Shown in pieces: positions 13,301 through 26,042 of a stretch of 64,000 nt of DNA. Source of the stretch: Polytrichum commune (lineage: Eukaryota; Streptophyta; Polytrichopsida; Polytrichales; Polytrichaceae). The notes beneath the pieces are model-generated. The model was not told the origin of the DNA, searched no databases, and worked only from the letters and a program-made list of their open reading frames with translations. Location: positions 26,162,001 to 26,226,000 of the forward strand of contig OX485804.1 in assembly GCA_950295325.1 (NCBI GenBank), given 5' to 3'. Each line of letters starts with the position of its first letter. The stretch's first letter is position 1. Both the position numbers and the translations under genes were made by a program.

Positions 13301-15668
13301 ATAGCATTCAACGACACTGGAATACCAATTGGAGGATTTGCGTTTCAAAGGCTGGAATTCCTAGGTGACCTACCATCATGATATTGTATTCCGACTTTGA
13401 AGCTCCTTCATTTTTTTCGCGACACTCTTTCAAAGCTTCTGATATCTTTTCTCACTGAAAGCACAGAGGATTTCAGTAGATGAATTAGGTTAGTGTCACA
13501 CTTTTCAGACGCTGCATCCTTTGTGAAAGAGCTGGACATGATCGTGCTTTCTTGCATAAATTGCTTGCAACTTCTATGCTCACCACTAAACATTATAGAA
13601 TTCTAAGCGTTTGAAGCTAAGGTCTCCAAGAATTGTTCCTCCTACAGGAGATTCTGTTCTGGACTTCTTGATCACAAGGCATCTTGTGCAACGGTATCCC
13701 CATTTTGATCCAGAACGACTAAATGACTTGAGGCAGGCAACCGTGAACAGCGAGAATTATGCATGCGTTGCACTACGCCATGGGCTCCACGTCTACCTGC
13801 AGAAAATGTCGCCTGTTCTAAGGAGAAACATCGAATCATACTCGATTTTGGTAGATCAGGAGGGTCCCAGTCCGTTTGGCATTCCAAGCCAAAGCTCTCC
13901 CAGAGTGAGTGGCCATGCGTGTCACACATTCTTGACGTATATCTTCCTGAAAAAAAATTTGTGTGCGCAATACTTGAGCATTACCGAGATAGAAACCATT
14001 TAAGAACACGAGGCACATGCTCCTGTATTGTTACAGTTATTGAGGTATTTTTCTCTCCTGCGTCCATGCAGGCTGTTGGGGATCTGATGCAGACATTAGC
14101 AGGTGCTGTATTGCTCGACGCAAACTTTGACATTGAAGTCGTCTGGAAGGTAACCTGATGCCTCTGTAGGGTTGAGTTGTGGGAATGTAGTTGTCATTGC
14201 TTGTGTAAGATCCTCTTACCTTTCAAAACCAAGTAAGCCTCTGCGCAAGCTCTTAATGGGCACTCCAATTTGTCACATGTCAACTCGAGATTAGCCATAA
14301 ATCGTGGCTGGAGGTTTGTCATAATAAAACAAAATCGCATCCACAGGTGGTGGAGCCCTTGCTCAGGCCAATAGCCACACCAGAGACGGTAACACTGCAC
14401 CCTCGGCGCCAGCTAGAAACATTGTGTTCCAAACAGGGGCTGGAGATGAATCTGCAGTCTTTCCAGTCGGAAGAAACTGTAGAAGCCAGGGTATACATCA
14501 ATGAGGTCCTTGTGGCCAGCTCTCGACATCATGAATCAACTGTTGCAAGGCGGCTTGCCGCATTCAAGGTAAGGTTTGGACTTTATAATGTGAAGATGTA
14601 GTATTTATTCTGATTTTTTGTGAGAAAGGACTGCAATTTGGAGATTCTCTGTGCTATCCTGTTTGGAGAGTCCATACATGCAAAGTGTTTGGGGAAGCTA
14701 AAATTTGTGTTCCTCCTGCCAGAAAGGTGACTGATGTTTCTGACTAATGCAGGCACTTCGGGCACTCTCTCCAAAGCCAAGTGTATTTAACTTATACCGA
14801 TTCATAAGCAAGTTTTGGATAGATGGTATGCTTTTTCCATCTAATTTGCCTGTCTTACTTACAATCTCTCTCAGTAACTAGCGTAGATGTCATCCCCCCT
14901 TGAGAGCTAACAAAGGCACTGAATTCGTATATGTTTCTGGTTCAGGAGAACAAGATCATTCGGGCAAGGTTTCTCAATTACATGACACCAATCCAAAATC
15001 TCTGTACAGCATTGTCCTGGCATGTCTCCAGAAAATCGTGCCAGCTGGTACGTGTCTTGATCATTTATAAAAGAATCAATCTGAACTATGATAGTCTTTT
15101 GGAATTCCGCTTTGTTAAGGAGTTGAAGCTTTTTGAGGTTGAATTACAAATCACATAGTATCCTCCATTCCTAATGTGGTTTGGGTGTTATGCATGTGAA
15201 AGGAGCATGGCAAGGACTATCGACTTTACCACATCCAATATTCTGGGTCTTGAAGTTTTTTGAGAAGCCAGGGGGTCTGGGTGCAAGGGTAATTGTCAAT
15301 GAAACGGAGCCTGATGTCCACACAAGAATGCTCTACAAAGGTGTATTGAGGCAACTCCTTTTTCGTCGTACATAGGCAACAATCAAAAGCAAAGGAGTTA
15401 TTTAGCTGAATCGTCCTAGTCTGCATGCATTTTCATCGTACATAGGCAAGCTTCAAAAAGTTACAGAAGTTTTTACAGATGTGAAGACTTTCACACTTAC
15501 TAATTTTTCCTAATTACCAGGCATTTTCGTGCTTAGACCCACATTTGGAATCAATTTCACTTGTAGGAACTTTCAGTTGACATCCATGCAATGCAATCAG
15601 CTTGGCAGATGAAACTACCCTTGTACAACTTATCGCCAGCTCAGTGTGTAAGTCTTCACATCACATGA
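10343..15668 (+). CDS. Minimal Dicer-like endoribonuclease (PAZ, two RNase III domains, no helicase)
   Basis: Twelve exons join in frame to 836 aa: 10343-10621, 10917-11392, 11685-11788, 12097-12269, 12514-12807, 13004-13364, 13648-13904, 14072-14149, 14347-14568, 14753-14825, 14946-15047, 15577-15668. Order: platform-like segment (residues 1-93), PAZ (about 95-285; TVAGEGLKNYYILPC, TFEENDLQDAVVTC), linker ELPPEV (about 292), RNase IIIa (E361, E364, D368, D457, E460), RNase IIIb (E560, D564, D652, but Q655 where Glu is expected), a dsRNA-binding domain (about 689-755), then a tail like the start of a second one. Plant Dicers normally carry an N-terminal helicase and DUF283; none is visible here. 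From established knowledge, Physcomitrium patens has such a minimal Dicer-like protein, linked to 23-nt siRNAs; orthology is inferred. The first ATG in frame is used; an upstream exon is possible. The last two exons are least certain. The gene is convergent with the transporter, stops 237 bp apart. Confidence 0.85.
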
Positions 15669-15905
15669 TCATGTGGATCTAAGGATGCACAAAAAAAAGA
15701 GCAGACTTACCCTGCATAATTAAGGAAGACCTGTTGACCACCATTCTATAAGCATTCGATTGTATGGGCTCTCTGAAACCGGATCGAAGAAGTTGATCAT
15801 TTTCAAATGATCATGCAATATTGAGAGAGCAGTGATTGGCAGCTACTACACGTCGATGTTCTTAAAACTCTTACCCCCATTGTAAATATTGACCAAGGGA
15901 GGTGC

Positions 15906-18900
15906 TTATGGGCTTGGATGAATCCCCGCTTGAGACTTCTCTACATCCGGTCGTGGCTCCTCTCTGTAACGAAACCACTTTGCTGATAAAACAAAGAAGA
16001 GCAAGTTCAATCCGCTAAGAATGGCAAGAAACCAGTAGAAGTAATCAAGGTGAGCTCGGTTCAAATTGTTTTCCAGCCATTTTGTTTGCCGACTGATTAC
16101 AGTGACTATGAAAGTGCTGACGTAGTTTCCAATGGCCATTGTGCTCCAGAAAAGTGCTGTTCCCGTACTTCGCATGCTCTCGGGTGACTGGTCATAGAAA
16201 AACTCGAGCTCACCGATTATCACAAATGATTCTGCAAGGCCGAAGAGGCAATGCTGAGGAATTAACCAGAAAGCTGAGATTGGAATTGTCAAATCAGGTT
16301 GGTCGAGGAGTCCGTATCTATGCGCAGCATTCCGTCGCTTGACTTCCACGACTGCGGCAGCCACCATTGATAGGATGGCTATGAAGAGGCCTATCCCGAC
16401 TCTCTGCAGTGGTGAGATGCCTTGCTCATTGCCAGTGAATTTCTTGAGCCATTTCATGATGAGCAGGTCATAGATTGGGACCCAAATGAGGAGCATAAGA
16501 ATGCCAAACACCCCGAAGGAGGCAGCTGGAATTTGGAAGCTTCCCATGTGTCTGCAAACGCAATTGGAATTTGTGACAGTCAGGGCAGGGAGAGTCAGAG
16601 AGATCAATTCTGGAAAGAGGTCAGCAACTTGTATCACTTATGTAGGTATTGCCGTACTGACGTTTGTCTTGTGAAGGATCAAGTTTTGAGGGTAAAGTAC
16701 CTTGACCAAGAATCCTATGGCAAAGTCAACATTAAAATCAATGCAAAGGTGTGAAGTGAAGTTTCAGACCTGTCCATGCTTCGCGCTTGCTGCACTGAGA
16801 ATGTTGCCTGTTGGACAATGACAGTGGAGACTAGAATGGTGGTCGCCCATATAGGTGCAAGTCGAAGAAGCGATTTAAATTCCTCGATCTGGTGGACTGT
16901 ACAGAGACGCCATGGGCTTACCTGTGAGGTTGTATCCGTCTTGTCATAATTCTCCACAATGGCAGCTTTGTCCAGAAAACTGAGGTCATCAAAAATGTGA
17001 TCGGAATGGTTAATAATTGGTTGACGTTCGTTGATGAGAATTGAATGGTAGGTAGTAGGACTTTGTACATATATCTGGAGGTGCCACATTCAGCATTCCA
17101 TTGTACTCTTGGGCACTTTTAAGGCCTGAGGTCACACATGCACCCTAGGACACTGTTGACTCTGGAGATTGTATCGCTACCTCATTCATCACTTGAACGG
17201 CATGTCAGTTTAGGTATCTTCCTTCGACGATGTTACGTTCTTGCTGTATCAAAACCCTTTTAGCATGAAAATTTGTTGCAACTGAACAGACAATGGCGTA
17301 GCAACTAGCTCTAATTAGTTTGTGAGCATCTGAAATTGTTGGTAAAAGTCGCAAAGTTGTACTGCCAAGACGCAAAGATGCAAGTTCTATCCCTGAACTT
17401 ACGTGAATTGGTTGGTGTGGTGAAGCTCAATATGGCCCAGGAAGGTGATGTAATCCCCTTTATGCAGCATAGAAGACTCGGATGGCAGTGGAATTCTCCG
17501 TTTCTTGTATGCGGACACAATAACTTGTGCTATTCGTGTGAACGGGCTTCCCCCGGGAGGCATGTATCGATAGAACGGTGCTCCACCAAGAAAACACAAC
17601 AGCGAGACTGCCATTGCTATAGCAGGAATTCCCAACCCCCATGCCCATCCCACGTTATCTTGGATGTACACTATGACAGTGACCGCGCCCAGAATCGATA
17701 GCCCAACGCTAAAGTAGTACCAGTTGAAAAAATGACGTAGCTCGTTCTTCTCCTTTGGGTCAAGTACATTGAATTGGTCTGCTCCGAAGGCAGCGACACT
17801 GGGGCGAATTCCACCAGCACCGATCGCTAGCAAGAATAACGAGGTATAGAAATACCACTCTTGTCCGTATGTGGGTCCCTTGCACAGACCCGCGATGACA
17901 AGATGGTAGCTGCATGACGGTGGTCGGAGGGACGGCAGCACAGCAGTCAATGTTAACATTGCAAGGCCCTGCAAATGCGAAATTAGAACAACCAGTAAGA
18001 GCCCGAATAGCATTTAATTGTTGTGACTTTCTGCCTTAGCTTGTGTTGTGTCAGGCAAACTCATATCTGCTGGTAGCAGTCAAGAACTTCGTAACTTTCG
18101 CACCAGAAACCACAAGAAATATATACGCATTGCTGTATTTCAAATACTCCTATGATTTGTATAGATAACCTATGATATTCTAAGGCCTAAGTAGCTCTTT
18201 GTGTCAGGCATCTCAAAACTCCCGAGTCCCCGTAGCAGTCAAGGATTCGGGGTGTTTCTGAATCAAATGTCAGGAGCATAACAATACACCTGAAACTACA
18301 TGCATTCCTGTATCTAAAATACTCCTATATAGACTGAAGAGAAGTTCTATGATATTTAAAGGATGGTAGTAGCTAAAGCTGAAGACGAAATAGGTACTCC
18401 CTTCTAGGCAACTATACCTCCCGTGTTCAGAGGGTGTGTTTTTCTAATACCTACTTCATCAATACGTGTGCTCACTACCTCAATACGCCTAATTTATTAA
18501 AAAAAAGTAATAATTAGTTCACTTTATTAGTACGTTATTCACTTCGAACATCCACTTTTGAACAGTTAATGGGTTATTTTACTTGGTAAGTATATAAGTA
18601 AACGACATCTGAAGTAATAAGATATTTCTTATTCTGATTGCCAATCGTTTAGAGAGTTTTGGACGTGCACCTCCTGAGGGAGCAGGCATTTAACAGTATG
18701 TACTTAGACCTATCTTGAATCTTCATAGACATTCATCACGGGAAGTCCAAGAATCCTCACTTGAGAATTCCATCATCTTCATATACTGCCAAGAAAGGAA
18801 GCAGGAGAATCTCACCACCATGTAGATGACAGAGGAGATGGCTATGGTCTTGTAACGTCCGAGGTAAGCATCGGCGATGAATGCGCCCAGCAATGGGGTC

Positions 18901-20026
18901 AGGCCAGAAGTGCCCCCAAAGTTGGACACGACAGTTGCAGCTTTAACTGTGGGCATGTGCATCTCCAGGATGAGGAATGAGACTAGGTTCACAAGGAGCC
19001 CAAACCCTGCCAGTCTTTCACAAAGTTCGTTTCCTGCACAAGCAGATTAATTTTGCAGTCGATGAGAGCTACCATGTGAAGCAGGCAGATCAGAGCTTGC
19101 TTTCTTCAACTGAAACAGGAGCCTACCAAACTCTGGCCATGATGTATATTGTAGTAGAAATTCATGCATTCACAGCACAGTCCAATTCCGTTGCTAATCA
19201 ACACCTGGACTGACTGATCTTAGATATAGAGAAACATTTTTGAACCAGCTCTAAGAATATTATTGCCTCAGGTGTCTAAGAACCGCTGTGCAGAATTCTT
19301 ACCGAAAATGAAGGGTGTTGTCCTCCATCCACCAGTCTTGTGCTTTTTCGCAGTGGCCTCGGCGATGGGTAAGCCTCCGCCCACCTGTTCAGCAACCGAT
19401 ATGGCGTCTTTGGGGTGCTCTTCCTGACTGGCACCATTGTGGTGTTCCAGTTCCCCGGAGGTTCCCGCGTGCTCTTGAACCTGTGCCACCCTTGCTAGAA
19501 ATCAATGACCAACCTAGAGAAGAATATTCTGTAACTTTTATAAGCCTCAGTGTAGGGTTCAGTACTCAAGAAAGAGTGAGTTGTCGATTGGTACTTTGCA
19601 ATGTAGGCTGCAGCTGTGGAAATGTAAAGCCTCACAAAACTCCAAAATGCTACATGAGCTAGCCTACAGGACATGTTTGTAACAGTTGAATTGCACATTG
19701 TAATTACGTGGAGCTTTCCAGAATTACGAAACCTGATGAGGGACGTATAAATCAGCGGAGTCATGTCTGTTCAAGACATGATACTATGGTGTACTACGCT
19801 GGCACACTAATAATGCCTGTATGTTGCGAATGAGTTCACAGGGCACAATGTGAATGAAAAGTAACCACTTGCCAAAACCGGGCATCAAAACCGAATGCTC
19901 ATAATTCCGGTATTGTACAAGAGAGTGCATGTTTTGGGGTACCTCAACCTCTCGAGGCAGGCAAAAATAGTCGAAATGCAATTCAAGTTCGAAGTGCGAC
20001 ATTAACTCACAGTATTACCTGGCCAT
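15906..20026 (-). CDS. NRT1/PTR family (NPF) proton-coupled transporter
   Basis: Six coding exons, read on the minus strand, join to 611 aa, a normal NPF length: 20026-20019, 19490-19303, 19033-18816, 17968-17403, 16979-16770, 16551-15906. Family landmarks are the ExxER proton-coupling motif (E68-R72 in GNELCERLAGFG), LLGAFIADAYLGRY, the RPSVAAFGADQF segment, FLDKAA with PWRLCTV before the central loop end, and WVPIYD. The C-terminal half has several hydrophobic membrane segments, as expected for a 12-helix plasma- or vacuolar-membrane carrier. Substrates in this family include nitrate, peptides and hormones; the subfamily cannot be set here. The position of the nitrate-binding His of Arabidopsis NRT1.1 appears to be Ile (STVIVQQATF), an alignment by eye. 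The first coding exon is only ATGGCCAG; the next exon has no ATG of its own upstream of the conserved region, which led to this start. Confidence 0.88.
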
Positions 20027-23000
20027 GACGACGCAGGATGCACCCAGACAAACAGGAAGCTCCATTTCCCCAAAAGAATTTGGCCATGTTGCTGAACGTC
20101 ACCGATGTCACTGCATCATCATCTCTCAGACCTCCATAGCTGAGCTGCCGAGCTTCAACACTTCATCCACTCAGCAGCTTCATCAACTCATCAACTCAGA
20201 GATAAGTATTTTAAAGCATTCCAGCTTACTGACCCTTCTGCACAATGGTAATCTTTAGAAGACAATTGGAGGATTAATATGTTGAAGAAGGGCCAGTAAT
20301 CTGCTGTATGTTCTTTATCTACATCGCCGGTGGTCACTTTATTCGAACGACAGGAGCAGTACGACAGATGGACAGGCTCTGGGATTTAGGTACAGCAACC
20401 TAAGCCCACCTTATGGACATGGCAGAGAAGCAGGGTAATCACTGACCAAAGCTCAGGCAACACCTATCAATACTGTACTCCTTTCACCTTGAGGCAATTT
20501 CGTGAGCAACTTCTGAATCGTGTGTGCATCTGCACCGAATTAGAGCACCTTCGTAACACTGCAGGAACTTCAGACCAAGAAGACTACGGCCATATGGTTC
20601 AGATGCTTTGTAGACATGGGGTTAACCATCTTGGTCATCATTCGCGCAGTAGTACAAGTTACAACAACTCGGAGGAAACATCTACCATCAGGTGGCATGA
20701 ATGAAATTATGACCTGGCCAACGAGCAAGGTAACCTCAAGTTCCACAATCAACCATGAGTCTAGCTGCAGGATGCATATAATTCTCAAGCTTACAGGCGA
20801 TATGACTGCATTGAATGATCTCAAAATTAGAACCTGTTGCGGATTTCTGCTGCTGATGCTTTCTACACACTGGAGTTGCAATGGAGAGTTGCTAGTGATT
20901 TATAAACTCACAACAGCGTCTAGTTCCAGCGATGGCGTGGAACGCTGATATTGGCAGGCAATTGACCGGTCTGCGTACAACCACCTGATGATTACATTCC
21001 TGAGAATGCAAGTTCATTTGGCTGGGTTGTTGCAATACACGTTTGGCATGGTTGTTGGCAATCTCTGGCCAAAAGGCATATTCTCGTTGGTCCAGGGATT
21101 AAGGACACGTCAGCAAATTATTCTCCAACAATGGGTGTAGGTAAAATGTTATCTTTGATTTAATTTCTTCTCCCATGAATCACATCCAGTCATCGAGCAC
21201 ACTCGAGTAGTTGGTAGTCTTGTAAATTCTCCAATCTAGAGAAAGCTCAGACAGACCTTATTAGAGTTCCCAAGATGTTTGTAGATTTATGGATTAAGTT
21301 ACCATACCTGTTGTGGACAAACAGACCAGTGGTTCAAAAGTAAGTATATCGTTGTTGTGATAAGTCCTCAGGTAGAAGGGTCTTAAATGGTTACTCTTTC
21401 TAACTAGCTCACTTCTCCGAGAATATGAAACGTGCAAGCACATCCAAATCGAGGACAGTCACTTTCCTCATAAGATTTGGAGCTCATACAGCTATCTTAT
21501 TCATTTTCAAAGTGAAAATTGTCATGCTCATTAAAGGATTCCCCCAATCTTCATGACTATTGCGCGTAGAATGGTTCTCATATTTTGAGCACGTAGTTCA
21601 AAATATATTTTGGGCATCTAGTCTGGACACCACACCTAACCAAATACTACTCAAATATAGGTGTCTGATAAAAAAATGTAACCGAATTAAGAACATCTAC
21701 CTTAAGATGCACATGAAGATAATACTGGCCTGTCAAGTTGTATCATCTGGACCTTTGATTATTCTGTATTTCTTCTGATCTGAGTGCCATTTTCACTCTT
21801 TCGTTTAGTTTTTTAGTGCAAATGATCTTGAACCTAGGCATCTGTCCCTCTGAATATATCTGTTTGATTTGTACTATCTGAGGTCAGCATTTACGATAGC
21901 ATATTATTTACTCTACTTTTTCCATTTTGTGAATGTTGGAAAATGATTATTAATGGGATTCGGGAAATAGAATGCACAGAAATATTGGTGAACGCAAAGA
22001 GAAGCTGGAGAAGGGATTGTTAATGTAGTACCTGGTATAAGTTGGGCCATCCGCCATAAAACTCATTTAGGATTCAATCCTGACTGTTGGATCTGTACAT
22101 TACAGTGATTACAGCTCCAGTGGCGGAGGCAACGCGCAATCTGCACACTTCTGGAAAAGCTGGGGAAATTGTACTGTACCCTTCCAAATGCAGATACTAT
22201 GACACAACTTACGATACTATAAGTTTGGAAATGCTCGAGAGCACTCAATTTTGGACAGAGGTAGCAAAAGTCTACCTTTCTATTTAAAATGATTATTCAA
22301 CCAACAATTCCAAGTGGTGCCTGGCAATGTTTCCAGTACTGTCACATAAGAAAAAACTCCATTCTGTCCAACTACACCAATTAAAACAAAAGGCAAAAAC
22401 CAGGGCCATTGGTCGTGTACCCCACATTCCGTTGTTTTCCTGTTTGCCACTGTTGTCCTTCAAAAGGATGACACCAATTGTTTTCCACACTTGGGCAATA
22501 TTTTGCTGTCAGAAGCAGTGTTACCCAAAGTCCAAGTGTCCCCTGCGGCCTTGTTATGGAATGTCACTTCCACCATTGAGTGCAAGTTAGGTGAAGGGAG
22601 GTCAGTTCTGTCGCAAACGTCCATCCCAATTGCAGTCGCGATCGAATCTTCACAATGCAGAGATTTCACTGGGTTGCGCAATTATTTAGCATGTTCTTTG
22701 TACTTTCATCTCCTCTTTCATGGAACATTCCTCAACCTCAACTCTGGACGTTCAAGGCATGGAGTATAACGAGACAGATGTTGGTGGAGTTTCATGATAG
22801 GCCTCCTTCATTACTCAAGTCAGTCAAAATGAATTTCCTGAACTGTGCATCTTGGGAAGCATGCAACCTGAAGCTGGCAACATTCTTTTCCTTATCCTCT
22901 TTAGGTTCAATTTCATGGCCAATATGCCATTCAGCTTGTGGACAAGAATTCATGGCATGCACTTCTCAACACACTAGACCTCGAAATTGGGCACTCTTTC

Positions 23001-23214
23001 GTAAGCCTCATCTTTGCATATTTGAGATTGAGACACACATTAAGGTATGCGGGTGTTATTCAGTTAGTTTTCCTTCATCTCCATGTTTTTCTGATTAGAT
23101 TTAATTGTTTAAAATTTTGTTGCATTAGCAAGTTTATGATGATGCATCAACAAAAATCATATTGAAAATCAGATCTCCTCTAATTTACTTATGGTTATCA
23201 GAAGTGCATGGTTG

Positions 23215-23345
23215 TTGATCCCTTAATTATATAATGTATAGGTTCTCCCAATTCTATTCACTATTGAGTGTGGAGTAATTAATTAAATTTGAAGAGACAA
23301 TTCAATCCCTTTTAAGCATGTGACTTGATGATGTTTCTTCTTTGA
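23215..23345 (+). repeat. Dispersed repeat family B, diverged copy
   Basis: It shares the ordered phrases CTTAATTA, GGTTCTCCCAATT-like, ATTAATTAAATTTGAA and CAATTCAATC with 48275-48400. Similarity is partial and judged by eye. No ends are visible. Confidence 0.4.
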
Positions 23346-25250
23346 TCATCACCTAACCACACACCAATCGAATGCATGTGTTTGATTAAGAAAAGTAACT
23401 GAAATACACCCGCATACCTCAAACTCTTTTGTACTACCACGGATACCAAATACTCAACCTCGGGGTATTAAGTTCCATATGGATCACATAATAATTTCAT
23501 GTATTTGAGTCCCTAATCAAGACGCTCATTAGCATGGGTCTTGGGCTTTGGCTTTAGATGGTACATATAACTTAAATAAGCACTTGATGGGGTATGTGTA
23601 CTCATTGGTTGCTTGAGAAACTTCTCATGCAACATCCTAAAAACATGTCTTTATGACTCTTGTCATTGACATCAATATCCACTCTTGCGATATGATGGCT
23701 TCACCATGCATTTAACATCAACTTAATCTCAGCATGTACTACAACCAACTTGTACATTTGAATTTGAACACTTGCGCCATTCTTGGAACACGGAGTCAAG
23801 GAAGTCTTTAACAACATGAAAGGTCAATTTCACAGTAAATATGTAGAGTGAGGTAGACATGCCTAATTCGGTCACTGGTCTTCACAGGACATCTAAATTT
23901 GAGTGATATGTGATTAGGTGTGGCACCAAGAACGAATACCAAAAAGACGTGTTTCGAATGGATCGGACTACGTGCTCAAAGTATGATAACCACTCTAAAT
24001 TCAATGGTCAACATAATTGGGGAAACTTGTATGAACACCTAATGAGCACAAGAATCTTCATTTTGATATGAGCTATGAAAATTACGAGGAAAGTGGTTGT
24101 GACCTTTAGTTGGATTTGCTAAATTGCATGTTTCATATCCTAGAAGAAGTTGAAAAATGTAGCCATTTAAGACCCATCTACCTCAGGAAGGCTCACTTTA
24201 AATGGCTTCACACCCAACAAAATGCCATGACAAATCATGAGTTTGAAATTACCTTTGACGAGGGTGTGAAAAATTGTGCTTCGCTTTTTTTCTAAATTGC
24301 TCCGAGTCGTTCACTTTTTAGTTCCACCACGCTGCCCCCATGTGATGTACCAAAAGCTGAGTAGGAATGTCATTATGCTTAGTACCCTAAAGGTACTTGA
24401 TTTCTATCCCACGGTAGAGAGGAGGCATCATTTAAATGGTATGGATGGGATAACAGGAGGCCAGAATGTGGAGAATGGTAGACCACAACATGAGCTCCTC
24501 CAAGAGCTATTCAACATAACTGATCATTTCAGAACAAAGAATCATCATTTTAATAGTGCATGAGATATTCATATGAGGTCCAAATCTATGAGGAAAATGG
24601 TTGCAATCTTGACTTGGACTTGCTACTCATGTCTTACTAATCCCGTGTTTATAATCCTAGGAGAAGTGTGCAGAATTTCAGTCCACTGTTCTTAGTCGAG
24701 TTTTAATCAAGTCCTTGCATCCATATGTGTCCACATCTAGGAAATTTACATTATTGGATAGACATTACATCCACTTTCATACTCTTGGTAAGTCTTTGAA
24801 CTCTGGATCCAACGAAATTAGAAATTTGCACATCTCCCATTGCAAAATTTCATGGCATTCCCTACATGCATTTGGAGATTTTTTGAATATTTTGAAAACG
24901 AAGACCCGCCAAGTATCCATTTTGAAGTTTTCATTCTCTGCCTTTGCCCATTGGTATATAAAACCAACAACACCCGCACAAACACCGGTGAAAACCTCTC
25001 AAGCTCCTTCTCCACGAACTATTAACATGTAAAAGACCACTCAGACACCCTCTACAGATGCACTGGCAATACTAGTTGTATGTAGGACATTAAGGTATGT
25101 GACCTTGTTGTGGGCACATATAATTTTGGCTGTTGGATTGGATTGGGAATCGTCCCATCCGGTGAGCACTTGCAAACTCTGAAGTTTCCCATTACAAGTT
25201 TAAGAATTGGAGTTAAGATGCAGAAGTCATACGAGTCATACTGAAGATAT

Positions 25251-25410
25251 TCTCTCTTTAAGTGATCACATAGGTCCTCCAAACTGTCTAGAATACCTAT
25301 TGAACCTAGAATACCTACATAACATATTTTGAGCACATCGTCCAATCTCATTGTAACAATAGTACTCAAGAATAGCTCTCCGATTAAGAAGAGTAACCAC
25401 ATAAGGCCCA
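25251..25410 (+). repeat. Dispersed repeat family B, best-matching copy
   Basis: TCTCTTTAAGTGATCACATAG followed by a phrase ending TTGAACCTAGAA matches the reverse complement of 35990-36065. The following TTGAGCACATCGTCCAATCT with CATTGTAACA matches 44430-44485. The shared order across copies shows one element, but no termini or protein coding are seen. Confidence 0.6.
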
Positions 25411-26042
25411 CATAACTTTATCACAGAGCTGCACAAAGGAAGGTGAGAACCATTGAAATATGAAGGGCATAGCGATCCGATGCCTGTATCCATAACCCTC
25501 ACATACAATATTGTTTTCACTAGCAATTACACTGCATGAGGCCATAAGAAACAGAAATCGAGAACGTGCATGCAAAGCATTCTACTGTAGGTGAGAGGAG
25601 GGAAGGTACTAACAATATCAAGATGATAGAACTGATCATCGGGTTGGTAATTGGCCGTGGATATCCATCAGAGAAATATAACTTCTGGCAAGAGAAGGAT
25701 ATTCTATTGAAATTGAGTCACTCACAGTGATATATACAGAGGCTGGAAAAACTTTGACCCAGTTTTAAAGGTTTACTTTCAAATACGAGGCATGGATATG
25801 ATCCACCCTACAACAACAAGTTTGTCTTTGGAATTGCCTCAATCTAAGATCTCAGAGCCGATTTGCCGACAAAACAAAAAGAACTTATTCAAGCACCAAC
25901 ACATGGGCGGGCAAGAAATTTGGTGTTCGTCTCGACACAATAAAACACATGTAAGACTTCTCTATGCTGAAAAAAATACACTAGACAAAGAGAAAAATAA
26001 AATAGATTGAGTGTATATAAATAAGAACTAGAGGTGCTTGTG

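Larger units (their letters stand above)
20027..26042. other. Gene-free interval between the transporter and AP-3 beta
   Basis: No frame on either strand shows a domain or a splice-consistent chain. The first kilobase would hold the transporter promoter; no convincing TATA box is close to its start codon. From about 23.2 kb the DNA is AT-rich and includes members of a dispersed repeat (23215-23345 and 25251-25410). The longer minus-strand frames at 25.05-25.6 kb overlap that repeat and look accidental. Confidence 0.55.

Noticed and set aside
15265-15375. Extra Dicer exon (frame with GLGARVIVNETEP)
   Set aside because: The phase does not fit the preceding exon with a good acceptor, and the domain order would be wrong; exon 15577-15668 joins in frame.
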